A stretch of 64,000 nucleotides of DNA from CAVVDT01 sp963747005 (GTDB lineage Bacteria > Pseudomonadota > Alphaproteobacteria > Rhizobiales > Aestuariivirgaceae). The notes below the pieces were generated by a model, which saw only the letters and a program-made list of their open reading frames with translations, was not told the DNA's origin and did not search any database. The DNA is taken from NCBI GenBank assembly GCA_963747005.1, contig CAVVDT010000016.1, forward strand, positions 62,001 to 126,000, read 5' to 3'. Both the position numbers and the translations under genes were made by a program. Each line of letters begins with the position of its first letter. The first letter of the stretch is position 1. Positions 27,015 to 36,087 of the stretch are shown here, in pieces.

Positions 27015-27932
27015 TTACAGGCGCGGCTGCAGAACACCGGCTGCAATATCCTCCTGCGCCTGGTCCTGCAGGAACTCCAGCAACACCCGGATTCTGCGCA
27101 GATTGCGCAATTCTTCAGGATAGACAAACAGGACTTCAAAGGCGGGGCCGGTAATTGCCGGCATCACTTCGACCAGACTGTCCGAACTCTGCGCCAGATA
27201 ATAGGGCAAGGCGGCCACGCCGAGGCCCACTTCGGCGGCCCGGAAGATGCCGTAGACGCTGCTGATCTCCAGTGCCGCGGTGCGCGGCTCGGCAGGTTCC
27301 CTGCCGACATTCAGGAGCCAGTTCATCTCGCTGATCGGTTGCGGCGAGAAATCGCCGTAGACAATCAGGTCGTGCTTGTCGAGATCGTCGAGCTTTTCCG
27401 GCATGCCGAACTCGGCCACATAATCCTTGGACGCATACATCTTGTAGCGCACCACGCCGAGCGGAACCTGGACAAGGTTCAACTGGGTCTGCCGGGCGAA
27501 CCTGATGGCGCAATCGGCATCGCGCATGGAAAGATCGAGATATTCGTTGTCCGTCAGATGCAGCGACAGCCGGATCTCGTGGTAGCGCTCGTGGAAGGAC
27601 CTGACGCGAGGGGTCAACCAGCTGGAGCCGAAGGCAATTGTGGTGCTGACCCGCAAGGGACCTTCGGCCAGCGCCCGGCCCTCGTTGATGCGCGCCACGC
27701 TCAGGTCGAGATCGCGCGCCATCAACACGGCGGTCTTGCGCAGTTCCTCGCCCGCTTCGGTCAGCACCAGCCCGCTCCAGGCCCGATTGAACAGCGGGCA
27801 CTTCAACTCCTCTTCGAGCATGGAGATCTGGCGGCTGACAGCGGATTGGCTCAGGCCCAGCTTACGGCTGCCCTTGGAGAAACTTCCCGCTTCCGAAACC
27901 AGCAGGAACGTCTGAAGTCTGTTCCAGTTCAT
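27015..27932 (-). CDS. LysR-family transcriptional regulator
   Basis: 305 aa. N-terminal winged helix-turn-helix (FSKGSRKLGLSQSAVSRQIS) and a C-terminal effector-binding domain (PLRVSTTIAFGSSWLTPRV). The ATG at 27932 begins MNWNRLQTF, a normal LysR start; upstream codons add unrelated residues. The neighbours are the RTX gene downstream and a cold-shock gene upstream, so its target is unclear; LysR proteins often control an adjacent divergent gene, but none is divergent here. Confidence 0.9.
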   Translation of the reverse strand: MNWNRLQTFLLVSEAGSFSKGSRKLGLSQSAVSRQISMLEEELKCPLFNRAWSGLVLTEAGEELRKTAVLMARDLDLSVARINEGRALAEGPLRVSTTIAFGSSWLTPRVRSFHERYHEIRLSLHLTDNEYLDLSMRDADCAIRFARQTQLNLVQVPLGVVRYKMYASKDYVAEFGMPEKLDDLDKHDLIVYGDFSPQPISEMNWLLNVGREPAEPRTAALEISSVYGIFRAAEVGLGVAALPYYLAQSSDSLVEVMPAITGPAFEVLFVYPEELRNLRRIRVLLEFLQDQAQEDIAAGVLQPRL

Positions 27933-28075
27933 GAATTCAAGACCGATAAATCCGCAGAGTGCACCACCGACCAACGGCGTGGGCTCTTCCGGACGGCGGG
28001 CATCATTTGAATCATCGTCCGCCAGCGCCTCATGGAATGAGGTGCATTGTTGCTGCGGTCCCGGTCGAGTTACTT

Positions 28076-28345
28076 CTATCCGCCGACAAGATCGATCGCC
28101 TTGAACCCACCGAAGCCATCCTCCACGATGGTATACGACAGAGCCTGCCCTGTCTCCAGTTTGTTCATGCCGGCCGCTTCCACTGCGGATTTATGCACGA
28201 AGATGTCGACGCCGCTGGCGGCATCGGCAATGTATCCGCCGAAGGGGTTGCGCTTGGCATTGTAGGACTTGACGACGCCTGCTCCTGCTCCCGGCCGAAC
28301 GCCCTTGGAAATGGTCTTGTCCATGTCTGGCTTCTGGTCGTTCAT
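28076..28345 (-). CDS. Divergent cold-shock-domain protein
   Basis: 89 aa. The C-terminal 65 residues have the cold-shock fold pattern (GVVKSYNAKRNPFGGYI, DIFVHKSAVEAAGM, GQALSYTIVEDGFGGFKA), with RNP1-like and RNP2-like strands, although the aromatic positions differ from CspA. A 20-residue polar N-terminus precedes it. ATG at 28345 is taken; 28324 is possible. Likely a single-stranded nucleic-acid chaperone. Confidence 0.8.
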   Translation of the reverse strand: MNDQKPDMDKTISKGVRPGAGAGVVKSYNAKRNPFGGYIADAASGVDIFVHKSAVEAAGMNKLETGQALSYTIVEDGFGGFKAIDLVGG

Positions 28346-28519
28346 TCCTCTTGTCCCCTGAGCTGGCAATCACCTGACTCTTTCCGGTCACCGACAATGC
28401 CCGGCACCGCAAACGCCAAGCCATTGTAACCGCTTACCGACGGGCTGTCCAAGATCGGCACAGGTCCGTAATGATCGCGAACGCCATGCAGGAAAGCGCC
28501 GTGCACGTTCATGCAGGCG

Positions 28520-29689
28520 TCACGCTTCGGGATGCGGGTTCGAGGTCGGTACCGGGGCAACGAAGCTCTGCCGCCTGAGCAGCCCCGTCAGCGAGCGCTC
28601 CTTTTTCAACGCCAGCATCGCCTTTTGGGAATTGACCAGGCGTCCGATGGGCGTTGCACATGAGTGAACGAGACGCCGGGCCGGCACATAGGCGATAAAC
28701 GCACAGACCAGCAGCACATGCGTATACCACATGGTGCCATAGGCGACCGGGCTCGCCAGCCCGAGCGCGCTGGCCAGGCCAGCAAAGGCGTAGCCGGCGA
28801 ACTCCGTGCCGGCATGCGCCGCAGCCGGGCCGGCAAGTGCGATGCGTATGCCTTCCAGCACAAAGCCGGTCACGACGACCGCGAGCAGGAAGGTGGCCGT
28901 CGGTGTATCGGTGTATTTCTGATCGGGCTTGCCGTTGACCATCGCCCGGTAAACCAGCGCCAGCACGCAACCGGCCAGGACCATCAGCCCTGTGACATCG
29001 TAGGCGAAGTCGAACGCCGCTCTGAGCGGATTGCCCGGCGTATGCCATATGTCGGTGAAGCCGAAGGCCGGCCAGGCCTCGCGAAACACCACGGCCAGCA
29101 GCTCGATGGCGAACATCAGGCCGAAACCCCAAAGGATGAGCTGGTGGCGGATCCACCTGAACGGGCTGATGCTGAGCAGCGTTTTGTGCAATAAGACCTC
29201 ATCGATGAAGGTCGAGCGCATGGCTCTGGGGTCCATGTTGTCGCGCGACAGGACATGCGAATAGCGCTCGATCGTAGGCCGGTTGCGCTCGTAGATGATG
29301 CGGTAGAGGCCCATGTCGAGGGCGATGATCGCCGCCAGCACCACCGGCCCGAACACGATCCACTTCAGTTCCAGGCGTCCGGCAAAGGTCTCGTGCGTGT
29401 AAAATCCGGCAAGCGCCGCCACCGCCAGCACATAGCATGAGCCGCCGGCCACGAACGCCGCCCAGAACGCATGCCGCAGCGTGTCGCCGTCGAACGCGCT
29501 GGTCATGCAATAAAGAGCAAGCAGGACTGCCCCCGACAGCAGCAGCGCTGTGGCAAGAAGGAACAGGCCGTAGCCCCACGCGGCGCCGGCAAGGCCGAAC
29601 AGCCCCAGCAGCAGCAAAACCGCGGATACGCCAAGCGTAAGCCAGCGTAGTGAAATCGCAGAGGGAACCTGATGAGTACTGTCAGTCAA
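28520..29689 (-). CDS. NarI/HdrE-like membrane cytochrome b subunit
   Basis: 389-aa membrane protein with about nine hydrophobic segments. The HK pair in EVLLHKTLLSI, SPFRWIRHQLILWG and the late YVPARRLVHSCATPIGR resemble the haem-ligating regions of nitrate reductase gamma, DsrM, TmcC and HdrE proteins, which pass electrons between quinones and a cytoplasmic iron-sulfur partner. It starts 20 bases after the corrinoid protein gene and appears co-transcribed with the methyltransferase module. Its electron partner is not adjacent; the cytoplasmic molybdoenzyme pair at 39.8-42.5 kb or RACo are candidates. Confidence 0.7.
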   Translation of the reverse strand: MTDSTHQVPSAISLRWLTLGVSAVLLLLGLFGLAGAAWGYGLFLLATALLLSGAVLLALYCMTSAFDGDTLRHAFWAAFVAGGSCYVLAVAALAGFYTHETFAGRLELKWIVFGPVVLAAIIALDMGLYRIIYERNRPTIERYSHVLSRDNMDPRAMRSTFIDEVLLHKTLLSISPFRWIRHQLILWGFGLMFAIELLAVVFREAWPAFGFTDIWHTPGNPLRAAFDFAYDVTGLMVLAGCVLALVYRAMVNGKPDQKYTDTPTATFLLAVVVTGFVLEGIRIALAGPAAAHAGTEFAGYAFAGLASALGLASPVAYGTMWYTHVLLVCAFIAYVPARRLVHSCATPIGRLVNSQKAMLALKKERSLTGLLRRQSFVAPVPTSNPHPEA

Positions 29690-29709
29690 TCTTGCCCCCG
29701 GTCGTTCCG

Positions 29710-30546
29710 CTAGGCCATGGCGGCTGCCTTGGATTCCTCGCGTGCCTTGTCTATCTCGATCATAGCAGAATGAAGCGCCGCATCGCCGCCCTTCATGTTA
29801 TGGAACGTGGTGATGACGGCTTTGGCCTTTTCGACCGCCACCAGCGCGTCCGCGGCATAGGCGTCGGCGCCGATCTTGTCGCACCAGTTCTGGCTGATAG
29901 GCGCACCGCCAACGAAGATCTTGACGTCCTGGCGCAGTCCTTCGGCGGTAATCCGCTTCACGGTCTCCCACTGCATGTTCATGGTCGTGGTGAGCAAAGC
30001 GGAGAATCCGACGATCTTCGGCTTGTGCTCGCGGATGGCGGCAATGAAATCCTCTGGCGGCACTGTCACGCCGAGATCGACGACGGTAAAGCCTGCGGCC
30101 TCCATCATCATGGCGACGATCTTCTTGCCGATGTCGTGAAGGTCGCCCTGCACGGTCCCCACGACGACCGTACCGAGATCCTCCGATTTTTCGGCGATGA
30201 TGAGCGGCTTCAGGCGCGCCAGCGCGCCATGCATGCACTTGGCCGACATCATCACTTCGGGAAGGAAATACTCATCCATCTTGAAGCGGCGGCCGACTTC
30301 CGCGATACCCGCCGCCATCGGCCCCGCGATCAGGGTGCGGGCCGAGACATCGAGATCAAGCAACTGGTCGATATAGACGACGGTGCCCGTATGTTCACCG
30401 TCGACGATATTCCACTCGAGCTGATGAAACACGTCCTTGACCTCGGCGGGAGCATCGGACCATCGGTCCGTTGCCCGCGATTCTTCGATGTCGTACTGCA
30501 GATCCTCGATATCGTTTTCTTTTTCGGTGTCGATTTTCAGTGGCAT
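29710..30546 (-). CDS. Corrinoid (B12-binding) methyl carrier protein
   Basis: 278 aa, the methyl-carrying protein of a cobalamin methyltransferase system. A helical cap (about residues 50-130: AGPMAAGIAEVGRRFKMDEYF) precedes the Rossmann B12 domain, with the histidine-on motif DLHDIGKKI, SALLTTTM and GGAPISQNW. The unusual acidic N-terminus (about 40 residues) is longer than in MtaC-type proteins. It is 75 bases after the UroD-type methyltransferase, its presumed methyl donor partner. Confidence 0.92.
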   Translation of the reverse strand: MPLKIDTEKENDIEDLQYDIEESRATDRWSDAPAEVKDVFHQLEWNIVDGEHTGTVVYIDQLLDLDVSARTLIAGPMAAGIAEVGRRFKMDEYFLPEVMMSAKCMHGALARLKPLIIAEKSEDLGTVVVGTVQGDLHDIGKKIVAMMMEAAGFTVVDLGVTVPPEDFIAAIREHKPKIVGFSALLTTTMNMQWETVKRITAEGLRQDVKIFVGGAPISQNWCDKIGADAYAADALVAVEKAKAVITTFHNMKGGDAALHSAMIEIDKAREESKAAAMA

Positions 30547-30621
30547 TCCGAACTGCTCCTCATTCGATGCTTGTGATCGAAGAATGATTTCCTGCGCGCC
30601 CGAAAGGCACCCCTTCGGGCA

Positions 30622-31992
30622 TCAGCCCGCAGCGGCCCTGACGCGTTTGGGTCTTGCATCCCAGGGCTCATAACCTTCGCCGGTGTCGGCCCCCGGCGGT
30701 GCTTGCTCGGGCAAGGGATATTTCCCGTATTCATGGCATTCCGAGATCATCGCCAGCGTGTTCTCGATGGGGACGTCATGTTCCAGGCGATGCGACGAAC
30801 TGAGCAGGTAACCGCCGCCATGACCCATTTCCCAGATGCGAGCGCGAACTTCGTTGCGCACGTCCTCGACGGTGCCCCAGGGCAAGGTTTCCTGCACATC
30901 GATGCCGCCGTAGAAAAACAAATCCTTGCCCAGCAGCCGCTTCTTGGCGGCGGGGCCGGAATGGCGGGCGACCTTTGGCGGTATGCTGTCGTAGCCGTCG
31001 ATGCCGGCCTCGATCAGGTGGCGCATATAGGGCTCGGCAATGGCGCCGCAACTGTGGAACTGGATTTTGCCCGCCGGGTTCTTCTGCAGGTAATATTTCT
31101 TGGTCTCCGAGATGGCGCGTGTGTAGTGCGGCATGAGCTGTTGTTCGAACATCTTCAGCGACACAAACGCCGTCTTTTCGCTGGCCAGGTCCTCCGGGCT
31201 CATGCGCAGCCAGTCGATGTACTCGCCGCACTCGTCGAGGAACGCCTTGTTGAAGGCGATCTCGAGGTCGGTGAGCTTGGTCAGCAAGGCCTCGAGGAAG
31301 TCCGGCGACTCGATGAAGTCGGAGAAGATCTTGGCGTAGCCGACCATGTATTTGGCCTGCTCGAACAGCCCGCCTCGCCCGCCTTGCCCCATCAGTGCGA
31401 ACGGGGTTTCCTCGCGCACATACTTGCAATACTGGCGCAGTGTCATCCCGGGTATCGGTGAATCCGCCCAGCACGTAGGATCGGTGTGGTCGGGCCACGG
31501 GAAGGCCTTGAGCACTTCCAGCCCCTCTTCCAGAGGCGCGCTGGTAGCGTGGAACAACGGGTAGCCGATCATCTCGTAATAGCCGCCGCGCTCATGCGGA
31601 GTGTATTTGCGAATGACGCCCCACTCGTCGATATTGACCTCCACACCCGGGGCGGGCTCGGGCACGCCCATGTCGAACGGCACCTCGGCGAAGGTGATGG
31701 GGCGGAAGCCCGGCGAGCCGCCCGGAACGCCCGAGGAGATGCGGATGAAATCGAGATCGAGCTTTTCGGCGATATCGAGCTCGAAGGCGACATCCGTGGT
31801 CCAGGTCGTCGAACCGGAACGGTAATTGCGCGCATCCTCGTTGTAGCTCATGCCAAGGCCGCGGCGCAGGTTCTGATAGCCTTCGGCCGTGCCCCACAGA
31901 CCAACAGGCACCCTGTCGGGTTCGATGAGATTGATGGCATCGATCACGCGCTTGCGCTGCGCTGGCATGGCCCTGCCGACTATAGCAACCAT
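30622..31992 (-). CDS. UroD-fold corrinoid methyltransferase
   Basis: 456 aa of the uroporphyrinogen-decarboxylase/MtaA/CmuA fold. The metal-binding HxC is in QFHSCGAIAEPYM, and a later Cys-His (SECHEYGKYPLPE) near the C-terminus may complete the zinc site. It lacks the decarboxylase's conserved N-terminal arginine-rich substrate motif. It is followed by a dedicated corrinoid protein, so it either loads the carrier from a substrate or unloads it to an acceptor. Related to the 48122-49291 gene but longer. Substrate unknown. Confidence 0.87.
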   Translation of the reverse strand: MVAIVGRAMPAQRKRVIDAINLIEPDRVPVGLWGTAEGYQNLRRGLGMSYNEDARNYRSGSTTWTTDVAFELDIAEKLDLDFIRISSGVPGGSPGFRPITFAEVPFDMGVPEPAPGVEVNIDEWGVIRKYTPHERGGYYEMIGYPLFHATSAPLEEGLEVLKAFPWPDHTDPTCWADSPIPGMTLRQYCKYVREETPFALMGQGGRGGLFEQAKYMVGYAKIFSDFIESPDFLEALLTKLTDLEIAFNKAFLDECGEYIDWLRMSPEDLASEKTAFVSLKMFEQQLMPHYTRAISETKKYYLQKNPAGKIQFHSCGAIAEPYMRHLIEAGIDGYDSIPPKVARHSGPAAKKRLLGKDLFFYGGIDVQETLPWGTVEDVRNEVRARIWEMGHGGGYLLSSSHRLEHDVPIENTLAMISECHEYGKYPLPEQAPPGADTGEGYEPWDARPKRVRAAAG

Positions 31993-32023
31993 TGTGATCC
32001 TCCGAAGGTAAGCGGGCAGACTG

Positions 32024-32033
32024 AAACCGGTTT
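32024..32033. promoter_or_regulatory. Palindrome AAACCGGTTT upstream of methyltransferase module
   Basis: A perfect 10-base palindrome 32 bases before the methyltransferase ATG (31992), within a stretch that also has a repeated GGCAGACT (32016-32023 and 32067-32074). It could be an operator or simply part of the untranslated leader. Confidence 0.3.
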
Positions 32034-32142
32034 GTTGATGGTTTTCTCTATGAAGGGCAGCTTACTGGCAGACTTGCGACACGTCGATGGTTGTTGAGGC
32101 AATCCGCCGTGCGTTCATGTGATACCCCCCTTGATAGATATA

Positions 32143-32170
32143 GAATGGGCCGCTCGCTGGCGGCCCATTC
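32143..32170 (-). terminator. Hairpin terminator after livK
   Basis: An 11-base perfect stem (GAATGGGCCGC at 32143-32153, GCGGCCCATTC at 32160-32170) with a six-base loop, 14 bases past the binding-protein stop. On the minus strand it is followed by TATATCTATC, a modest T-rich tract. This separates the liv operon from the methyltransferase module, which must then have its own promoter. Confidence 0.7.
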
Positions 32171-32184
32171 AGGTTTGTTGTCGG

Positions 32185-33366
32185 TTATTTTGCCCAGGGA
32201 GGCGTGAACTCCTGGAACTTGCCGTCCTTGACCACCACCCAGGACATGTCCTTGACGATGAAATGCTCCGGCGCGTTGCCATGGCCGATGGTCACACTGG
32301 GAACCACACTGCCTGTCCAGTCATGGATGCCTTCAAGCGTCTGGACCAGCCGGTCGCGCGTGATGTTGTCCCGACCCATGCGCTTCAGCGCTTCGGTGAA
32401 GACCTGCGATCCCGCAAAGCCCCAGAGATGGATGGCGTCGGGGGTTTCGTTGGGATAGTATTCAGCCAGGATTTTCTTGGCCAGCTGGATCTGCGGCGCC
32501 GGCGAATTGAAGTCGCGGAAGATGGTCGAGAAATAGACGCCTTCCACCGCGGCATTGCCTGCCAGTTCAGCAACCTTCGGGCTCTTGCCGAAGAACACGT
32601 TCACCACCGGCACTTTCCAGCCGAGCTGCTCGCGCTGGGTATAGAACTTGGCGGCCGGTTCCGGCGCACACGAGCAGATGACGGCATCCGCACCGGACGC
32701 CTTCATGTTGATCACCTGCGATGACACATCGATGGTCGCGGGATCATAGCCCTCGGCATCGACGAGCGTCATCCCCGAGTCCCCGATGACGGACTTGATA
32801 CCGGCCAGATGGGTCTTGCCCGACGGGTCATCCTGATACAGCAGCGCGACCTTCGTGGCGTGGAAGACCTCCTTGGCGAACTTCACCATCTGCTGGCCTT
32901 CCGTGAAGTAGCTCGGATAGAGCGGGAAGACATAGGGGCTCTGGATTTCGAGATTCTTGGCAGCCCCGGTACCGGCGCCGACCAGCGGTATCTTCTGTTC
33001 GGCAATGTAGTCGATGACGGCCGCCGTGGGGGCGGAGCCGAGCGGCGACACAATGGCAAAGCAGTTGTCACGCTCAACGAAGCGCTTGACGATTGCCTTC
33101 GTCCGGGCCGGCTGATAGCTGTCGTCGACCATGCGGTATTCGATCTTGCGACCGTTGATGCCGCCATTGGCATTGACATACTTGAACCAGGCATCGGCGC
33201 CTCTGCCCATGCGGAAGTAGCTCGATTCCGTACCGGTCATCGGCTGGTACGAGCAGATAAGGACGCTGTTGTCCGTTACGCCGGGGCCATTTTCCGCTGC
33301 CGCGGGTCCCGTCATCGCCAGCAAGGCAGCGCCGAAGCCTAATATAGCTCCTCGAAACAAGTTCAT
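32185..33366 (-). CDS. livK: Branched-chain-amino-acid-type ABC substrate-binding protein
   Basis: 393 aa, class I (Leu/Ile/Val-type) periplasmic binding protein. The signal peptide (LLAMTGPAAAENG) is clear, then ICSYQPMTGTESSYFRMGRG, DDSYQPARTKAIVKR and the Ser/Thr-rich hinge. Such proteins bind many substrates besides amino acids: amides, urea, betaines, aromatic acids. The setting between arsenic genes and corrinoid methyltransferases suggests import of a methylated substrate. Three bases separate it from livF. Confidence 0.9.
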   Translation of the reverse strand: MNLFRGAILGFGAALLAMTGPAAAENGPGVTDNSVLICSYQPMTGTESSYFRMGRGADAWFKYVNANGGINGRKIEYRMVDDSYQPARTKAIVKRFVERDNCFAIVSPLGSAPTAAVIDYIAEQKIPLVGAGTGAAKNLEIQSPYVFPLYPSYFTEGQQMVKFAKEVFHATKVALLYQDDPSGKTHLAGIKSVIGDSGMTLVDAEGYDPATIDVSSQVINMKASGADAVICSCAPEPAAKFYTQREQLGWKVPVVNVFFGKSPKVAELAGNAAVEGVYFSTIFRDFNSPAPQIQLAKKILAEYYPNETPDAIHLWGFAGSQVFTEALKRMGRDNITRDRLVQTLEGIHDWTGSVVPSVTIGHGNAPEHFIVKDMSWVVVKDGKFQEFTPPWAK

Positions 33367-33369
33367 TTT

Positions 33370-34155
33370 CTAGTTCCTCCCAATTACCAACTCGACGCCC
33401 GTCGAGTTTGTTACTTTCGAGTTGTCCGGGGACGCTAGTGCGCCTTGCCCAGATACGAATTCGAAAGTCTCTTTGCTGTTGCGCAACATCTCTGATTCAC
33501 CTTGAAGTGCGATATTGCCAACCTGCATTACGTAGCCGAAGCTCGCCGTCTTGAGCGCAATGCGCATGTTCTGCTCGACGACGAGCATGGCCATTCCGGT
33601 ATCCTTGTTGAGTTTGCTCAACGTCGCGAAGATGTTCGCCACGATGATCGGCGCGAGGCCCAGCGACGGCTCGTCGAGCAACAGCATGCGCGGCTTCGCC
33701 ATCAGGCCGCGGCCAATGGCCAGCATCTGCTGCTCGCCGCCCGACAGCGAGCCGCCCAGTTGCTTCGCGCGCTCCTTGAGGCGCGGAAACAGGTCGTAGA
33801 CCCGCTCGAGTTCGTTGGGGATGGTGCCGCGGTCCTTGCGCGAATAGGCGCCCATCAGGAGGTTTTCCAGAACCGTCAGATCCTTGAATATCTTGCGGCC
33901 TTCCGGCACCTGCACGACGCCCTGCCTGACAATTTCGTTCGGCGCTTTGCCGGTGAGCGGTTGACCGTCGAAAGTGATGGAGCCCTGTTGCGGTGCGACC
34001 ACTCCGGAGATGCATTTGAGCGTCGTCGACTTGCCGGCCCCGTTGGCACCCAGCAGTGTGACGATCGCTCCTTCCGGCACGCTCAGCGAAATGCCGCGCA
34101 GGGCCTGCACCGGGCCGTAGGAGGCGTGGATATTGTCGATCTGCAACAGCGCCAT
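33370..34155 (-). CDS. livF: Liv-type ABC transporter ATPase LivF
   Basis: 261 aa. Walker A GANGAGKST, signature LSGGEQQMLAIG, Walker B MLLLDEPSLGL. The C-terminus has an extra 25 residues beyond the usual LivF end. Start overlaps the LivG stop by one base. Works with LivG as the ATPase pair of the importer. Confidence 0.92.
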   Translation of the reverse strand: MALLQIDNIHASYGPVQALRGISLSVPEGAIVTLLGANGAGKSTTLKCISGVVAPQQGSITFDGQPLTGKAPNEIVRQGVVQVPEGRKIFKDLTVLENLLMGAYSRKDRGTIPNELERVYDLFPRLKERAKQLGGSLSGGEQQMLAIGRGLMAKPRMLLLDEPSLGLAPIIVANIFATLSKLNKDTGMAMLVVEQNMRIALKTASFGYVMQVGNIALQGESEMLRNSKETFEFVSGQGALASPDNSKVTNSTGVELVIGRN

Positions 34156-34925
34156 CAGTCCTCCTCATCGCCCAGATAGGCTGCGATAACTTCCGGATTG
34201 GCGCGAATTTCCTTCGGGGTGCCTTGGGCCAGGTTGGAGCCGAAATTGATGACGTAGATGTAGTCGCACAGCTTCATGACCATCGACATGTCGTGCTCGA
34301 CCAGCAGCACGGTGATCCCCAGCCGCTGGTTGAGCGAACGCACGATGCCCTGGATTTCCGCCGTCTCCTCGTCATTGCATCCCGCGACGGGTTCATCGAG
34401 GAGGATGAGTTCGGGCTCGCCGGCCAGGGCACGGGCAAGCTCCACGCGCTTCTGGTAGCCGTAGGAGAGGTTGCCGACCGCATTGTCGAGTTCGCGGGTG
34501 AGGTGCAGCATCTCGGCGAGCTCTTCGGCGCGCTTGATTTGCGCCATCTCGCGCTTGCGCGCGCCACCCAACCACGCCATCGCGGCGATCGGATTGCCGA
34601 TCAGGATGTGCGCACCGATCAGGATGTTGTCGAGGGTGGACTGTTCCTTGAACAGGTTGATGTTCTGGAACGTTCTGGCCATCCCGGCGCGGATCATGTC
34701 GTGCGGCTTGCGGCGGTTGACGTTCTGGCCGTTCACGAAGACATCGCCGTCGTTCTGGGACTGGAAGCGGGTCAGCACGTTGAAGAGCGTCGTCTTTCCC
34801 GCACCGTTGGGGCCGATCAGGCCGACGATCTTGCCGGCGGGCACGGAAAGGCTGACCTCGTTGCACGCTCTGACGCCACCGAAACTGACCGATATCCGTT
34901 CGCAACTGAGGGCGATATCAGACAT
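34155..34925 (-). CDS. livG: Liv-type ABC transporter ATPase LivG
   Basis: 256 aa. Walker A GPNGAGKTT, signature LSYGYQKRVELARAL, Walker B LILLDEPVAGC followed by EHDMSMVMKLCD. The ATG at 34925 gives the usual MSDIALSCERISVSFGG start and overlaps the livM end by eight bases. Note the Cys in place of the normal Met/Leu in the VAGCN segment. Confidence 0.92.
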   Translation of the reverse strand: MSDIALSCERISVSFGGVRACNEVSLSVPAGKIVGLIGPNGAGKTTLFNVLTRFQSQNDGDVFVNGQNVNRRKPHDMIRAGMARTFQNINLFKEQSTLDNILIGAHILIGNPIAAMAWLGGARKREMAQIKRAEELAEMLHLTRELDNAVGNLSYGYQKRVELARALAGEPELILLDEPVAGCNDEETAEIQGIVRSLNQRLGITVLLVEHDMSMVMKLCDYIYVINFGSNLAQGTPKEIRANPEVIAAYLGDEED

Positions 34926-36015
34926 TGTCCCGCCCCCTGCTGTCGCTTGCGACAGTTTCCGGGCCATGCCTGGCCAGTACGGTACGCAACAGTTTCTGGC
35001 GGTAATTGCGCAGCGGCCGTCCGATCAGTTCAGCCACGCCTGAAGGGGCGAATATCAGGACGAGAATGAGCGCGGCTCCCTTCAGGACGAAGGAGAAGTC
35101 GGCGAGCGTTTCCAGGTAGAACGGCAGCATCACCACGAACAGCCCGCCGATGAACGGGCCCATGAGCATCGCCGAGCCACCGATGATGGCCGCCACCAGG
35201 ATGTCGACCGAATACCAGATATCGCCGTACACCTCGGCTGAGATGTAATTCACGATATGGGCGTTGAGGACCCCCGCCAGACCGGTGATCGCCGCACTGA
35301 TGGTGAAGGCGAGGACGCGATAGCGCACCCGGTTGACGCCGCTCGCCTCGGCCGCCTTTTCGGAATCGCGCAAAGCCTTGAAGGCGCGGCCCACGCCCGA
35401 GTTGAGGAGCATGTAGATGAAGACGGTCACCAGTGCCAGGACGCCCAGCGATACGTAGTAGAATCCGATGTCGCCGATCGCGATGCCGAAGAAATGGTTG
35501 TGATCAAGCGAAATGCCGTCACGGCCTTCGAACAGAGGCACATTGTTGACGATGGTGCCGACGAAGAAGGCAAAACCCAGTGTGCCGATGGCCATGAACG
35601 CGCCCGACAGCCGCAGGAACACCAGTCCCAGGATCAGGCCGACGGCGCCGGCGACGATGGCGCCCAGCACCAGGCCGACCGACATGTCGATGCCGTAATA
35701 CTTGGTGAGGAGGGCGGAAGTGTAGGCCCCGGCGGCCAGAAACCCGCCATGACCGACGGAAACAAGGCCGGTGTAGCCGGTGAGGATTGCGACACCCTGG
35801 GCTGCGATAATGTAAATGATCACCAGGCTTGCTTCCGATGCCATCCAGCTTTTGGCGCCCGGCAACATCGGCGCTACCGCCAGGCACACGAACAACAGGA
35901 TCCCCATGATCCAGTTCTCGCGCGTGAAACGCACCTTGAGAGACCTGACGTTGCTGCGCACGCTCGGTGAGGCGGCGCCGCCTGCAATGGCCAATGTATC
36001 ACTGGTCTTCAGCAT
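34918..36015 (-). CDS. livM: Liv-type ABC transporter permease LivM
   Basis: 365 aa with eight to ten hydrophobic segments and the conserved GYTGLVSVGHGGFLAAGAY motif. The ATG at 36015 was chosen over 36075; both are in frame, and the 36015 start gives a short cytoplasmic lead before the first helix. Forms the channel with LivH, 72 bases upstream. Confidence 0.9.
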   Translation of the reverse strand: MLKTSDTLAIAGGAASPSVRSNVRSLKVRFTRENWIMGILLFVCLAVAPMLPGAKSWMASEASLVIIYIIAAQGVAILTGYTGLVSVGHGGFLAAGAYTSALLTKYYGIDMSVGLVLGAIVAGAVGLILGLVFLRLSGAFMAIGTLGFAFFVGTIVNNVPLFEGRDGISLDHNHFFGIAIGDIGFYYVSLGVLALVTVFIYMLLNSGVGRAFKALRDSEKAAEASGVNRVRYRVLAFTISAAITGLAGVLNAHIVNYISAEVYGDIWYSVDILVAAIIGGSAMLMGPFIGGLFVVMLPFYLETLADFSFVLKGAALILVLIFAPSGVAELIGRPLRNYRQKLLRTVLARHGPETVASDSRGRDNV

Positions 36016-36087
36016 CTGGACTTCGTCCTGCCTCGTTCTATTGGTTGCAGCCAGCCCTGCCCCGCGAACAGTCACGCGCTCGGAGGG

